Source: Pseudomonas synxantha
Lineage (GTDB): Bacteria; Pseudomonadota; Gammaproteobacteria; Pseudomonadales; Pseudomonadaceae
Assembly: GCA_945874835.1 (NCBI GenBank)
Contig: CAMCJM010000003.1
Coordinates: forward strand, 1-42,456
Direction: 5' to 3'
Length of the DNA: 42,456 nt
Part shown: positions 7,432-17,125 of the stretch, piece by piece
How the letters are laid out: every line of letters begins with the position of its first letter
How positions within the stretch are numbered: position 1 is the stretch's first letter
The notes under the pieces: model-generated
Databases searched by the model: none
What the model saw: only the letters and a program-made list of their open reading frames with translations
What the model was told of the DNA's origin: nothing
Made by a program: the position numbers and the translations under genes

Positions 7432-8712
7432 TTACTTTTCCAGGATCGCAGTCACACCTTGACCGCCCGCCGCGCAAATTGAGATCAAGCCACGCCCTTC
7501 CTGCGCCACCGACAGCAGCTTGGCCAGATTGGCGACGATACGCCCACCGGTGGCGGCAAACGGATGACCCGCGGCCAGCGAACTGCCCTTGACGTTCATT
7601 TTGCTGCGGTCGATAGAGCCCAGCGGCGCATCGAGCCCCAGGCGGTTCTTGCAGTAGTCGACGTCTTCCCAAGCCCTGAGGGTGCACAGCACCTGCGCAG
7701 CAAAGGCTTCGTGGATTTCGTAGTAATCAAAGTCCTGCAGACTCAGCTTATTGCGCGCCAGCAGGCGCGGCACCGCGTAGGCCGGGGCCATCAGCAGGCC
7801 TTCCTTGCCCGTGCCGACAAAATCCACCTCCGCCGCTTCGCCGTCCTTCCAGTAGGCCAGAATCGGCAAACCACGGGCCTTGGCCCACTCTTCACTGGCC
7901 AGCAGCACCAGGGACGCGCCATCGGTCAGCGGCGTGGAGTTGGCGGTGGTCAGGGTGCCGCGCGGGCTGCGCTCAAAGCAGGGCTTGAGGGTGGCGAGCT
8001 TTTCCAGGCTGATATCGGCGAGCAGGTTCTGGTCGCGGGTCAAGCCACGGAACGGCGTGAGCAGGTCGTCATGCCAGCCTTCGGCATAGGCGGCAGCGAG
8101 TTTCTGGTGGCTGGCCACGGCCAGTTGGTCCTGCTCGTCACGCGGAATGGCCCAGGTTTGCGCCATCAGCTCGCAGTGCTCGCCCATCGACAGGCCAGTG
8201 CGCGGCTCGCCGTTACGCGGAAGGTCCGGGGCCAGGTGGCGCGGACGAATCTGCAGCAGGCTTTTGATCTTCTCGCCCGTGCTCTTGCCACGGTTGGCCT
8301 GCAGCAGGATCTTGCGCAGCCCTTCGTTTACACCGATCGGCGCATCCGAGGTGGTGTCAACGCCACCGGCGATGCCGCACTCGATCTGCCCAAGGGCGAT
8401 CTTGTTGGCCACCAACAGCGCTGCTTCCAGACCCGTGCCGCAGGCCTGCTGCAGGTCATAGGCCGGGGTTTGCGGGGCCAAACGCGAGCCGAGCACGCAT
8501 TCGCGGGTCAGGTTGAAGTCGCGCGAATGCTTAAGCACCGCACCGGCCACCACCTCACCCAGGCGTTCGCCGTGCAAGTTGAAGCGCTCGACCAGGCCAT
8601 CCAGTGCACTGGTCAGCATCTCCTGGTTGCTCGTCGTGGCATAGACGGTGTTGGAGCGGGCGAACGGAATACGGTTGCCACCAACAATGGCGACACGGCG
8701 CGGCTGGGTCAT
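7432..8712 (-). CDS. Acetyl-CoA C-acyltransferase (thiolase, FadI-like)
   Basis: A 426-residue thiolase that condenses or cleaves acyl-CoA with CoA. The nucleophile is Cys91 in QQACGTGLEAA; the second part of the site is HEAFAAQ, then GSSLAAGHPFAATGGR with its catalytic His, and CAAGGQG with the base Cys near the C-terminus. It is closer to the FadI/trifunctional-beta group than to PhaA or AtoB by the insert around residues 150-170 and the overall length, so 3-ketoacyl-CoA thiolase activity is as likely as acetoacetyl-CoA activity. TAGGAG sits about 7 bases before ATG 8712. It is divergent from the two-domain FabG gene, a pair kept together in Pseudomonas, which suggests linked acyl metabolism. 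Confidence 0.9.
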   Translation of the reverse strand: MTQPRRVAIVGGNRIPFARSNTVYATTSNQEMLTSALDGLVERFNLHGERLGEVVAGAVLKHSRDFNLTRECVLGSRLAPQTPAYDLQQACGTGLEAALLVANKIALGQIECGIAGGVDTTSDAPIGVNEGLRKILLQANRGKSTGEKIKSLLQIRPRHLAPDLPRNGEPRTGLSMGEHCELMAQTWAIPRDEQDQLAVASHQKLAAAYAEGWHDDLLTPFRGLTRDQNLLADISLEKLATLKPCFERSPRGTLTTANSTPLTDGASLVLLASEEWAKARGLPILAYWKDGEAAEVDFVGTGKEGLLMAPAYAVPRLLARNKLSLQDFDYYEIHEAFAAQVLCTLRAWEDVDYCKNRLGLDAPLGSIDRSKMNVKGSSLAAGHPFAATGGRIVANLAKLLSVAQEGRGLISICAAGGQGVTAILEK

Positions 8713-8744
8713 GGACGACTCCTAGGCTGAAATTGATGGCGCTG

Positions 8745-8942
8745 AGAATCTGTTCAAAGTCTCGCGAGCTAGAGACCTGCAAGGCAAAAACAGGCGAGGA
8801 AGCGGAGTTTACTGATGTAAATGAGCATTACTCGCTTCGCTCGCCCCTTCGGGGCCGCACTAAAGTGCGTTAGCCATAAGCGGCTTTCCGAGCTTGTTTT
8901 AACGCCGCAGGGCCGACGCGCAGCAGACTTTGAGCGGGTTCT
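8745..8942. repeat. 198-bp MITE-like dispersed repeat with 18-bp inverted ends
   Basis: The ends AGAATCTGTTCAAAGTCT (8745-8762) and its inverse at 8925-8942 pair with three mismatches. Next to the left end is TCGCGAGCTAGAG and next to the right end GCCGACGCGCAGCAG; both blocks recur in the 63-bp element at 23416-23478. It fills most of the 372-bp gap between the thiolase and FabG genes and has no coding potential that I can support. Flanking copies of ATGGCGC on both sides could be a target duplication, but this is uncertain. Confidence 0.65.
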
Positions 8943-9084
8943 AATGAATGGCGCACAGGCTAACCTGTCGCGGCAGTGTGGCATTGGCCGCCTTGCCGGC
9001 ACAGCAGGCGGATGCGGTCAATTGCGCATTTCTGCGCGCTGCGTAGAGTGGGCGCACTTTTGATCCATGCGCAGGAGCCGCTCC

Positions 9085-10440
9085 ATGTCCGACCGTTATC
9101 TCGCCTTTGCCAACTCTACGTCCGGTCGCCGCCTGGTCAGTGCGCTCGGCTTGCCCGCACCGCTGCTGCTGGAGCGCTGGAGGGCTGGACGCAGTCGGCC
9201 GGTGTACGGTGCCCTGCTGCTGGGCGGTGAAGGCAGCTTGGCCAGCGCGGTACGGCCCTTTGCGCACAAACTGACCGATGCCCTGTATGCCCCCCGCGAA
9301 GGCCAGTTCGAGCTGCCGCGCTGGACCGCCGAGCACGGCCCCAAGCTCAAGGCGCTGGTGTTTGATGCCAGCGGGCTGACCCGCTTCGAGCAACTGATCG
9401 AGCTGCGCGACTTCTTCCAGCCGGCCTTCAAAGGCCTGGATAAATGCCCGCGTGTGGTGATCCTCGGCCGCGCTCCGGAATCGCTGAAAGACCCGATAGC
9501 CGCCAGCGTGCAGCGCTCGCTGGAAGGTTTCACCCGCTCGCTGGGCAAAGAAATCCGCCGTGGCGGCAACGTACAGTTGATCTACGTCGGCAAGGGCGGC
9601 GAGACGCAGTTGGAAGGCGCGCTGCGCTTCTTCCTCTCGCCGAAAAGCGCCTATGTGTCGGGTCAGGTGCTGCGCTTGAACGCCTGCAGCGAGCACGTTA
9701 AGGATTGGACCCGCCCACTGGCCGGCAAGAAGGCGCTGGTCACCGGCGCGTCACGCGGCATCGGTGCGGCCATCGCCGAAACCCTGGCCCGCGACGGCTC
9801 CGAGGTGGTGCTGTTGGACGTGCCACCGGCCAAGGATGCCTTGGACGCCCTGGCCGCACGCTTGGGTGGCCGTGGCCTGGCGCTGGACATCTGCGCCGAA
9901 GATGCGGCCGCCCAGCTGATCGCGGCGCTGCCAGACGGCGTCGATATCGTCGTGCACAACGCCGGTATCACCCGCGACAAGACCCTAGCCAAGATGACCG
10001 ATGCATTCTGGAACTCAGTGATCAACGTCAACCTCAGCGCCCCGCAAGTGCTGACCCAAGCCCTGCTCGACGCCGGCAAGCTCCACGACAATGGCCGCGT
10101 GGTGCTGATCGCCTCAATAAGCGGCATCGCCGGCAACCTGGGCCAAACCAACTACGCAGTTAGCAAGGCGGGCGTGATCGGTCTGGCACAAGCCTGGGCA
10201 CCGACACTGACCAAACGCGGCATCAGTATCAACGCGGTGGCACCCGGTTTTATCGAAACCCAGATGACCGCCGCCATCCCGCTGACCATCCGCGAAGCCG
10301 GCCGCCGGATGAATTCCATGGGCCAGGGCGGCCTGCCGCAGGACGTCGCCGAAGCAGTGGCCTGGTTTGCCCAGCCCGGCTCCGGCGCGGCCACCGCACA
10401 GGTGTTGCGCGTCTGCGGCCAGAGCCTGCTCGGCGCATAA
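9085..10440 (+). CDS. Long FabG-like 3-oxoacyl-[ACP] reductase (FabG4/HMwFabG type)
   Basis: A 451-residue reductase, about 200 residues longer than FabG. Residues 1-205 form the N-terminal flavodoxin-like domain of high-molecular-weight FabG; residues 212-451 form a short-chain dehydrogenase with TGASRGIG (220-227) for NAD(P), HNAG near 291, and the triad Ser344, Tyr357, Lys361 (YAVSK). It should reduce 3-oxoacyl thioesters to 3-hydroxyacyl thioesters, on ACP or CoA; relatives often prefer NADH and longer CoA substrates. Start choice: CAGGAG ends 9 bases before ATG 9085, whereas the in-frame ATG at 9067 precedes that ribosome site. Opposite and adjacent is a thiolase, so the pair may work on shared acyl-CoA intermediates. 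Confidence 0.9.
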   Translation: MSDRYLAFANSTSGRRLVSALGLPAPLLLERWRAGRSRPVYGALLLGGEGSLASAVRPFAHKLTDALYAPREGQFELPRWTAEHGPKLKALVFDASGLTRFEQLIELRDFFQPAFKGLDKCPRVVILGRAPESLKDPIAASVQRSLEGFTRSLGKEIRRGGNVQLIYVGKGGETQLEGALRFFLSPKSAYVSGQVLRLNACSEHVKDWTRPLAGKKALVTGASRGIGAAIAETLARDGSEVVLLDVPPAKDALDALAARLGGRGLALDICAEDAAAQLIAALPDGVDIVVHNAGITRDKTLAKMTDAFWNSVINVNLSAPQVLTQALLDAGKLHDNGRVVLIASISGIAGNLGQTNYAVSKAGVIGLAQAWAPTLTKRGISINAVAPGFIETQMTAAIPLTIREAGRRMNSMGQGGLPQDVAEAVAWFAQPGSGAATAQVLRVCGQSLLGA

Positions 10441-10451
10441 GACGCGCTGTT

Positions 10452-10526
10452 GTAGGGGGATGACGCTTCCCCCATCCACCAATTACCCCCTGAAGGTGGA
10501 TGAAAAGAGCGTCATCCACACCCTAC
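10452..10526. repeat. GTAGGG-GGATGACGC ... CATCCACACCCTAC inverted repeat
   Basis: Outer arms around 10452-10466 and 10509-10526 are imperfect inverted copies, with an inner CCATCCACC / GGTGGAT pair. It belongs to the same dispersed class as 29166-29245 and lies just after the FabG-like gene. Confidence 0.6.
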
Positions 10527-10539
10527 ACCTACAGAAGAA

Positions 10540-10600
10540 GCCCGGATGCAATCCGGGGCGCTGTATTGCCGTCAAAATCCTTCCCGGATTACATCCGGGC
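10540..10600. repeat. REP pair, GCCCGGATGCAATCCGGG type
   Basis: GCCCGGATGCAATCCGGG (10540-10557) and CCCGGATTACATCCGGGC (10583-10600) face each other; each is itself nearly palindromic. The same motif occurs at 29253-29312, 34479-34548 and 38731-38781. Confidence 0.8.
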
Positions 10601-10645
10601 TACGGCCTGCACCACCCGACAGCGCTTGATACGTGTTTGCACACA

Positions 10646-10676
10646 GCAAAAGGCCCCGACATGCGGGGCCTTTTGC
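10646..10676 (-). terminator. Intrinsic terminator of speA
   Basis: Arms GCAAAAGGCCCCG / CGGGGCCTTTTGC are exact, with a 5-base loop. On the minus strand, 15 bp after the speA stop, the GC stem is followed by TTTT. The AAAA on the other arm makes it partly bidirectional, so it may also stop readthrough from the FabG-like gene. Confidence 0.9.
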
Positions 10677-10690
10677 ATTTAGCAGTGAGC

Positions 10691-12604
<1,914 letters not shown>

Positions 12605-12681
12605 CGAAGTCTCCCTTGCTGGCGGTAATGGCCTTGGCACAGCCAAGACGGGTACAGAATAAAGTCTGGAAATGACGATTG

Positions 12682-12709
12682 CTCGGCAAGGCCCCAAAGG
12701 GCCGCCGAG
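12682..12709 (-). terminator. GC-rich hairpin between yciH and speA
   Basis: CTCGGCAAGGCCCC ... GGGCCGCCGAG forms a bulged stem 19 bp after the yciH stop. No T-run follows on the minus strand, so it could be an attenuating hairpin rather than a full terminator. Confidence 0.4.
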
Positions 12710-12727
12710 GACATGAAAACGACGGGA

Positions 12728-13099
12728 TCAGCCGCCGGACTTCTTGGCTTTGAAGCCCTGTTTGATCAGCTCGGCGAGCAACAGTTCGACGTGGTCGCCC
12801 TGGATCTCAATCACTCCATCCTTGAGCGAACCGCCGCAACCGCAGCGCTTTTTCAGGGCGCTGGCGAGGTCCTTGAGCGGCTCTTCAGCCAAGGGCACAC
12901 CGCTGATGGTGGTGACGGTTTTACCGCCACGGCCTTTGGTTTCACGGCGCACGCGGGCGATGCCGTCACCTTCGGGGATTAGGGTCTGCTTGCAGATGCA
13001 GGCGGCCACCGGCTGGCTGCAGTCAGGGCAATGCCGACCGCTGTCAGTGGAATACACCAAGCCGCTGAGGGCGGCGAATGAAGAGGCTTTCTTGACCAC
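12728..13099 (-). CDS. yciH: SUI1/eIF1-family translation factor YciH
   Basis: A 123-residue protein with a C-terminal SUI1 domain: GGKTVTTISGVPL, then LKKRCGCGGSLKDGVIEIQGD, and the terminal ELIKQGFKAKKSGG. In E. coli YciH affects fidelity of start-site choice and is not essential. The N-terminal HCPDCSQPVAACICKQ has a Cys pattern usual for bacterial YciH. I place the start at GTG 13099-13097 because GAGG lies 8 bases upstream and homologs start M-x-K-K-A-S-S-F-A-A-L; the reading frame is open upstream to an ATG at 13309, but that extension looks like random GC-rich translation. Confidence 0.9.
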   Translation of the reverse strand: MVKKASSFAALSGLVYSTDSGRHCPDCSQPVAACICKQTLIPEGDGIARVRRETKGRGGKTVTTISGVPLAEEPLKDLASALKKRCGCGGSLKDGVIEIQGDHVELLLAELIKQGFKAKKSGG

Positions 13100-13440
13100 C
13101 GGCTTGTCCTCGAAGGGGTCAGGATAGCGACTGGTCGACAAGTGCAAAACACGTCGACCGCGAAGCCCCACTCTGGCAGGGGCAGCGCACCCAGGCAGCA
13201 GGGCCTGGGCTTGAAGGCCGCGCAGTGTAACGGCAAAAAGCGCACCTGCTAAGTGTAAAAATGCGCCATTAATCGGTGGATTGGCGACGCCGTTCGAGAT
13301 GCCGAACAAAACGCCCCGGTATCCTGCACAAACCCAGCCCTGGCGCTGGTTTTAGCGGCACAGGCACAGGCACCACAGGGTTTAACAACGCGATACCTAA
13401 GCGGCATTGAGCGACGGCAGATGACGCCATCGGCATCCGC
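13100..13440. other. Gene-free spacer between the NUDIX gene and yciH
   Basis: 341 bp without a supported gene. It must hold the yciH promoter on the minus strand, but I do not see a convincing -35/-10 pair or a T-tract terminator for the NUDIX gene. The yciH frame stays open through 13309 without family resemblance. Confidence 0.5.
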
Positions 13441-13977
13441 TTATTGGGTCGCCGCCAGGTACTGCCGCAACGCAATCAGCGAGTCTGGGCAATAGGGCAC
13501 ATGCTCGGTCTCGGCCAGCGCCTGATCGAGGCTGATAAAGCGCGCCTCCAGCACTTCCTCGGGCTGCAACGTCAGCGGTGCATCGGACACCGCCGAATAC
13601 ACCCTGCACCACAACCGGCTTTCCGGAGCGTCGTAAAAGAAGTGGGCATGCTCAACCAGCGGCACATCACGAACGCCCAGTTCTTCGGCCAACTCGCGCG
13701 CGGCGGAGTCGGCATAGCCTTCGCCGTCCAGCACCATGCCGCCTGCAGCCATGTCCCAATAACCGGGATACAACGCCTTGCTCAGGGTGCGCCGGTGCAC
13801 GCACAACTCGCCCGCGCTGTTGAACAGCAGAATGTAGGTGCAGCGACCAATCAAATGCTGCGCGCGCAACGCGCTGCGCAGCACCCCGCCCAGCGGTTGA
13901 TCCTGCTCATCGACCCAGGCAATACGCTCGGCATCTGAGGCGGCGCGGTGCGCCACCTCGGCATCAGACCAAGGCAC
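13441..13977 (-). CDS. NUDIX hydrolase, YfcD-like
   Basis: A 178-residue NUDIX enzyme. The Nudix box G-x5-E-x7-R-E-L-x-E-E-L-G is complete at residues 80-102 (GMVLDGEGYADSAARELAEE, then LGV), so metal-dependent pyrophosphohydrolase activity is expected. The N-terminal IAWVDEQDQPLG and HLIGRCTYILLFN resemble YfcD/IPP-isomerase-like NUDIX proteins, whose substrates are not settled. It is downstream of the DUF2333 gene with three bases between stop and start, so the two are co-transcribed. Confidence 0.9.
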   Translation of the reverse strand: MPWSDAEVAHRAASDAERIAWVDEQDQPLGGVLRSALRAQHLIGRCTYILLFNSAGELCVHRRTLSKALYPGYWDMAAGGMVLDGEGYADSAARELAEELGVRDVPLVEHAHFFYDAPESRLWCRVYSAVSDAPLTLQPEEVLEARFISLDQALAETEHVPYCPDSLIALRQYLAATQ

Positions 13978-13980
13978 CGA

Positions 13981-15054
13981 TCAACCCTGCGACAGCAGTT
14001 GGCGCAAATCAATCAAACCAGCATTGGCGCGCGAAATGTAGTTGGCCATCACCAGCGAATGGTTGGCCAGCAGACCATAACCGCTGCCGTTGAGGATCAT
14101 CGGGCTCCACAGGGTTTCCTGCGCGGCTTCCAGCTCACGAATGATCTGCCGCACGCTGACGGTGGCGTTCTTCTTCGCCAGCACATCGGCGAAGTCCACC
14201 TCGATGGCGCGCAGCAGGTGAGCCAATGCCCACGCCTGGCCACGGGCCTCGTAGAACACGTTGTCGATTTGCAGCCACGGCGTTTCGTAGTTCACGCCCT
14301 CGATAAAGTCGGCCTGCGCCACGCTGCCTGCCAGAGCTGGATCGACCACGGCGGTGTTCAAGCGCACTTGCCCGACGCTGGCTGACAAACGCTGCGAAAG
14401 CGAACCCAGACGTGTGGCAGCATCGCCCAGCCAGTTGTTCAGGTTGTCAGCACGGGTGTAGAACTGCGCATCGGAACGGGCCGGATCAGCCAAGCGATTG
14501 AGGTAGCGGTTGAGCGACTTGATGCCCTCGCCGTATTCGGCCTCGGAGGCTGGCAGCGCCCAGCTTTTGTTATCAAAGTGGAAGCGCGGCTCGGCTTTGG
14601 ACAGATCAGGGTCTTCGGTGGATTGCGACTGCGAACGGGTAAAGTCCTTGCGCAGCGCGCGCGACATATCACGCACCTGCACCAGCACGCCAAACTCCCA
14701 GCTCGGCATGTTGTCCAACCACAGGCCTGGCGGCGCGAGGTCGTTGGACAGGTAACCGCCCGGCTTGTCGAGCAAGGTACCGGCCACTTGTTTGAGCGTT
14801 TCCACGGTGGTGTAGCCGTTAACCAGCTTGTGCCCACGCGCCTGAGCCGCCGCTTCGGCGCGCTGTTGCACGGAAAACTGTTCCGGCTCCTGGTTCCAGT
14901 ACCAGCCCACCAACAAGGCTGCAAACAAATACAACCCCAGCAGCCCGCCGAATACGCGCACCGCCCAACCGCCAGCAAAGTAGCTGCGTGCGTTATCCAC
15001 TGAATCTGCCGCGCCATCACGCGCCCCGGCAGTACGATTTTTCCAATCCAGCAT
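13981..15054 (-). CDS. DUF2333 family membrane-anchored protein
   Basis: A 357-residue protein with one N-terminal transmembrane helix (about residues 31-53, FGGLLGLYLFAALLVGWYW) and a long, mostly helical domain that probably sits in the periplasm. Conserved stretches such as GGYLSNDLAPPGLWLDNMPS and the Trp/Arg-rich helices identify DUF2333, conserved in Pseudomonas between the NUDIX gene and the diguanylate cyclase gene. The function is unknown. AAAGGA sits 7-12 bases before ATG 15054. First gene of a two-gene unit with the NUDIX hydrolase; divergent from gcbA. Confidence 0.88.
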   Translation of the reverse strand: MLDWKNRTAGARDGAADSVDNARSYFAGGWAVRVFGGLLGLYLFAALLVGWYWNQEPEQFSVQQRAEAAAQARGHKLVNGYTTVETLKQVAGTLLDKPGGYLSNDLAPPGLWLDNMPSWEFGVLVQVRDMSRALRKDFTRSQSQSTEDPDLSKAEPRFHFDNKSWALPASEAEYGEGIKSLNRYLNRLADPARSDAQFYTRADNLNNWLGDAATRLGSLSQRLSASVGQVRLNTAVVDPALAGSVAQADFIEGVNYETPWLQIDNVFYEARGQAWALAHLLRAIEVDFADVLAKKNATVSVRQIIRELEAAQETLWSPMILNGSGYGLLANHSLVMANYISRANAGLIDLRQLLSQG

Positions 15055-15368
15055 GGCGTTGTCCTTTCACTCAAATGGCGAAGCAGTTCAGCACGCGCTT
15101 AACTCACCGCACGGCCTTTAACGAAACGTTCGACCACAACCTGCAAATGAGGTTGCACGAATTGCTTTGCACTATAAGGGATGCACCGGCCACTGCGCAG
15201 CGCCGGGGGGCCAACTAAGCGATGGTTTTACTGCTACCGTTTGTGTGAAAGCCTCGACAAAAGGCCGACGCCAATAGATCGACGGTGAACGTAGCGACCT
15301 CCGCCAGTGTTAGCATTGCCAGCATTACGCCATTATCTGTCAGCACCCACGCCAACCGGACCCAGGCC
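15055..15368. other. Divergent promoter region between DUF2333 gene and gcbA
   Basis: 314 bp that must carry promoters for both directions. I see TTGCAC (15153) and TATAAG (15173) but their 14-bp spacing is too short for a normal sigma-70 promoter. No repeat, gene or clear operator was recognised. Confidence 0.4.
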
Positions 15369-16988
15369 ATGACCGAGCACGAAGATCCCAGCCGCGACCG
15401 CCTCAAACAACACTTCGCCCAGCGCGTAATCAATCAGGCGCGTCAGGTGCTGGAAGTTTGGCAACGCCTGCAACGCAGTGAGTGGAACGAAGCCGGCATG
15501 GGCGAGCTGCGTGAAGCTACGCAAATGCTTCAGCGCTACGCCGAACGCTTCGAGCAAGCCGAACACAGCCAACTGGCCACACAGATTGATGAGTGCCTGC
15601 AGCGGGTGGCTGATAACCGTGGCCGCCTCAATAGCGAGCTGATTAACCAGCTCAATCAGTTGCTGCAACGGCTGTCGCGCACAGGCCTGCGGCATGGCGA
15701 CAAATTTGAGCAGACGCTGCTGCCGCCCCTGCGCAAGCCGGTTTACCTGGCGTTGCAACATCTGGAGCGCGCCGAGCAACTGGTGCAGCGCCTGGAGTTC
15801 TTTGGCATGAACGCCATTGCCTTAGACACCGCCAACGCCTTCCGCCACGCCATCCAGCAGCGCCACCCGGCCGCGATTGTCATGGAGGTCGACTTTTCCG
15901 GCCCCGGTTGCGGCCTGCAATTGGCGCACAGCGTGCAGGAAGGCCTGGAGCATAAAATTCCGCTGTTGTTCTTTAGCGCCGAAGAAACCGACACCATGAC
16001 CCGCCTGGCCGCCGTAAGGGCCGGGGGACGTGAGTTTTTCAGCGGTAGCCTGGATGCATCCAATCTGTTTGAGCGTATCGAGGTGCTGGCCAATATCGCC
16101 CAATACGAGCCTTACAAAGCACTGATCATCGACGATTCGCGCGCCCAAGCCATGCACACCGAGCGCGTGCTTAATAGTGCAGGCATCGTCACGCGCACCC
16201 TTATTGAGCCGATTGAGGCCATGAACCACCTGGCGGACTTCCAGCCAGATTTAATCATCCTCGACATGTACATGCCCGAGTGCAATGGCCCGGAGCTAGC
16301 GCAGGTGATCCGTCACAACGACCGCTATGTCAGCGTACCGATCATTTACCTGTCCGCTGAAGATGACTTGGACAAACAGCTTGATGCCATGAGCGAAGGC
16401 GGCGATGACTTCCTCACCAAACCGATCAAGCCACGCCATTTAATTGCCACCGTGCGCAACCGTGCCGTCCGTGCCCGCAGCCTGCGTGCGCGCATGGTGC
16501 GCGACAGCCTGACCGGTCTGTACAACCACACCCACACCCTGCAACTGCTGGAAGATGCCCGCTTTCGCGCCGAGCGCGATGAGCAACCGCTGAGCTTTGC
16601 CATGATCGACATCGACTTTTTCAAGAAGGTCAACGACACCTATGGCCACCCCATGGGCGACCGCGTCATCAAAAGCCTGGCGCTGTTCCTCAAGCAGCGG
16701 CTGCGCAAGAGTGATCATGTTGGGCGTTACGGCGGCGAAGAGTTTGCCGTGGTCATGCCCAACACCGACGCGACAGCTGCCAGTCGCGTGCTCGATGACA
16801 TTCGTCAGCGCTTTGCTGAAACCCAGTTTTCAGCCCAACCGCATGACCTGTCGTGCACGTTCAGTTGCGGCATTGCCCAGCTTGCGCCGCACCTTGACGG
16901 CAAGCTCCTCTCGCAACAGGCCGATCAGGCGCTGTACGTGGCCAAGCATGGCGGGCGCAACCAAGTGGCCATATACCAAGACGAATAA
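15369..16988 (+). CDS. gcbA: Response-regulator diguanylate cyclase GcbA (AdcA)
   Basis: A 539-residue cytoplasmic protein that should make cyclic di-GMP from two GTP; GcbA promotes early surface attachment in Pseudomonas. Layout: helical N-terminus (1-125), a degenerate receiver (about 135-245) that lacks a normal phospho-acceptor context, a complete receiver (about 252-370) with DD, phospho-Asp299 in LIILDMYMPE and TKPIKP, then a GGDEF domain with active GGEEF at 455-459 and an inhibitory I-site RKSD at 446-449, exactly five residues before. Both catalytic and feedback sites are intact. Start 15369 follows family starts (MTEHEDPSRDRLK); an in-frame ATG at 15285 adds an unrelated leader. Followed by ctpL on the same strand. 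Confidence 0.93.
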   Translation: MTEHEDPSRDRLKQHFAQRVINQARQVLEVWQRLQRSEWNEAGMGELREATQMLQRYAERFEQAEHSQLATQIDECLQRVADNRGRLNSELINQLNQLLQRLSRTGLRHGDKFEQTLLPPLRKPVYLALQHLERAEQLVQRLEFFGMNAIALDTANAFRHAIQQRHPAAIVMEVDFSGPGCGLQLAHSVQEGLEHKIPLLFFSAEETDTMTRLAAVRAGGREFFSGSLDASNLFERIEVLANIAQYEPYKALIIDDSRAQAMHTERVLNSAGIVTRTLIEPIEAMNHLADFQPDLIILDMYMPECNGPELAQVIRHNDRYVSVPIIYLSAEDDLDKQLDAMSEGGDDFLTKPIKPRHLIATVRNRAVRARSLRARMVRDSLTGLYNHTHTLQLLEDARFRAERDEQPLSFAMIDIDFFKKVNDTYGHPMGDRVIKSLALFLKQRLRKSDHVGRYGGEEFAVVMPNTDATAASRVLDDIRQRFAETQFSAQPHDLSCTFSCGIAQLAPHLDGKLLSQQADQALYVAKHGGRNQVAIYQDE

Positions 16989-17007
16989 CCTGACCGTTCA
17001 GCAAAAA

Positions 17008-17035
17008 AATGTGACGCACGCCACGCCGTCACATT
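17008..17035 (+). terminator. Hairpin after gcbA
   Basis: AATGTGACG (17008-17016) and CGTCACATT (17027-17035) are exact inverted arms around a 10-base loop. There is no T-run after it on the plus strand; the A7 run before it would serve as a T-run on the minus strand. The right arm overlaps the candidate PhoB site. Confidence 0.45.
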
Positions 17036-17048
17036 AACGTCATGAAAG
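17027..17048 (+). promoter_or_regulatory. Candidate PhoB box upstream of ctpL
   Basis: Two direct repeats CGTCACATTAA and CGTCATGAAAG with an 11-bp period resemble the Pho box TGTCAT-N5-TGTCAT. TAGACT at 17062-17067 could be the -10 element of a PhoB-dependent promoter. P. aeruginosa ctpL is known to be induced by phosphate limitation, which fits. Confidence 0.5.
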
Positions 17049-17125
17049 AGCAATAAATTCTTAGACTCAGTGGTCGCACCGCAATCGCTCGGCGGCCCAC
17101 ACCGTTTCTCTGCCGGTTGAGTCTT

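Noticed and set aside
13100-13309. YciH start at ATG 13309
   Set aside because: The added 70 residues lack resemblance to YciH; the GTG at 13099 has a ribosome site and the family N-terminus.
15153-15190. Promoter or NtrC-like site with TTGCAC, TATAAG and GCACTATAAGGGATGC
   Set aside because: The -35/-10 spacing is only 14 bp and the dyad is poor; not enough to call a site.
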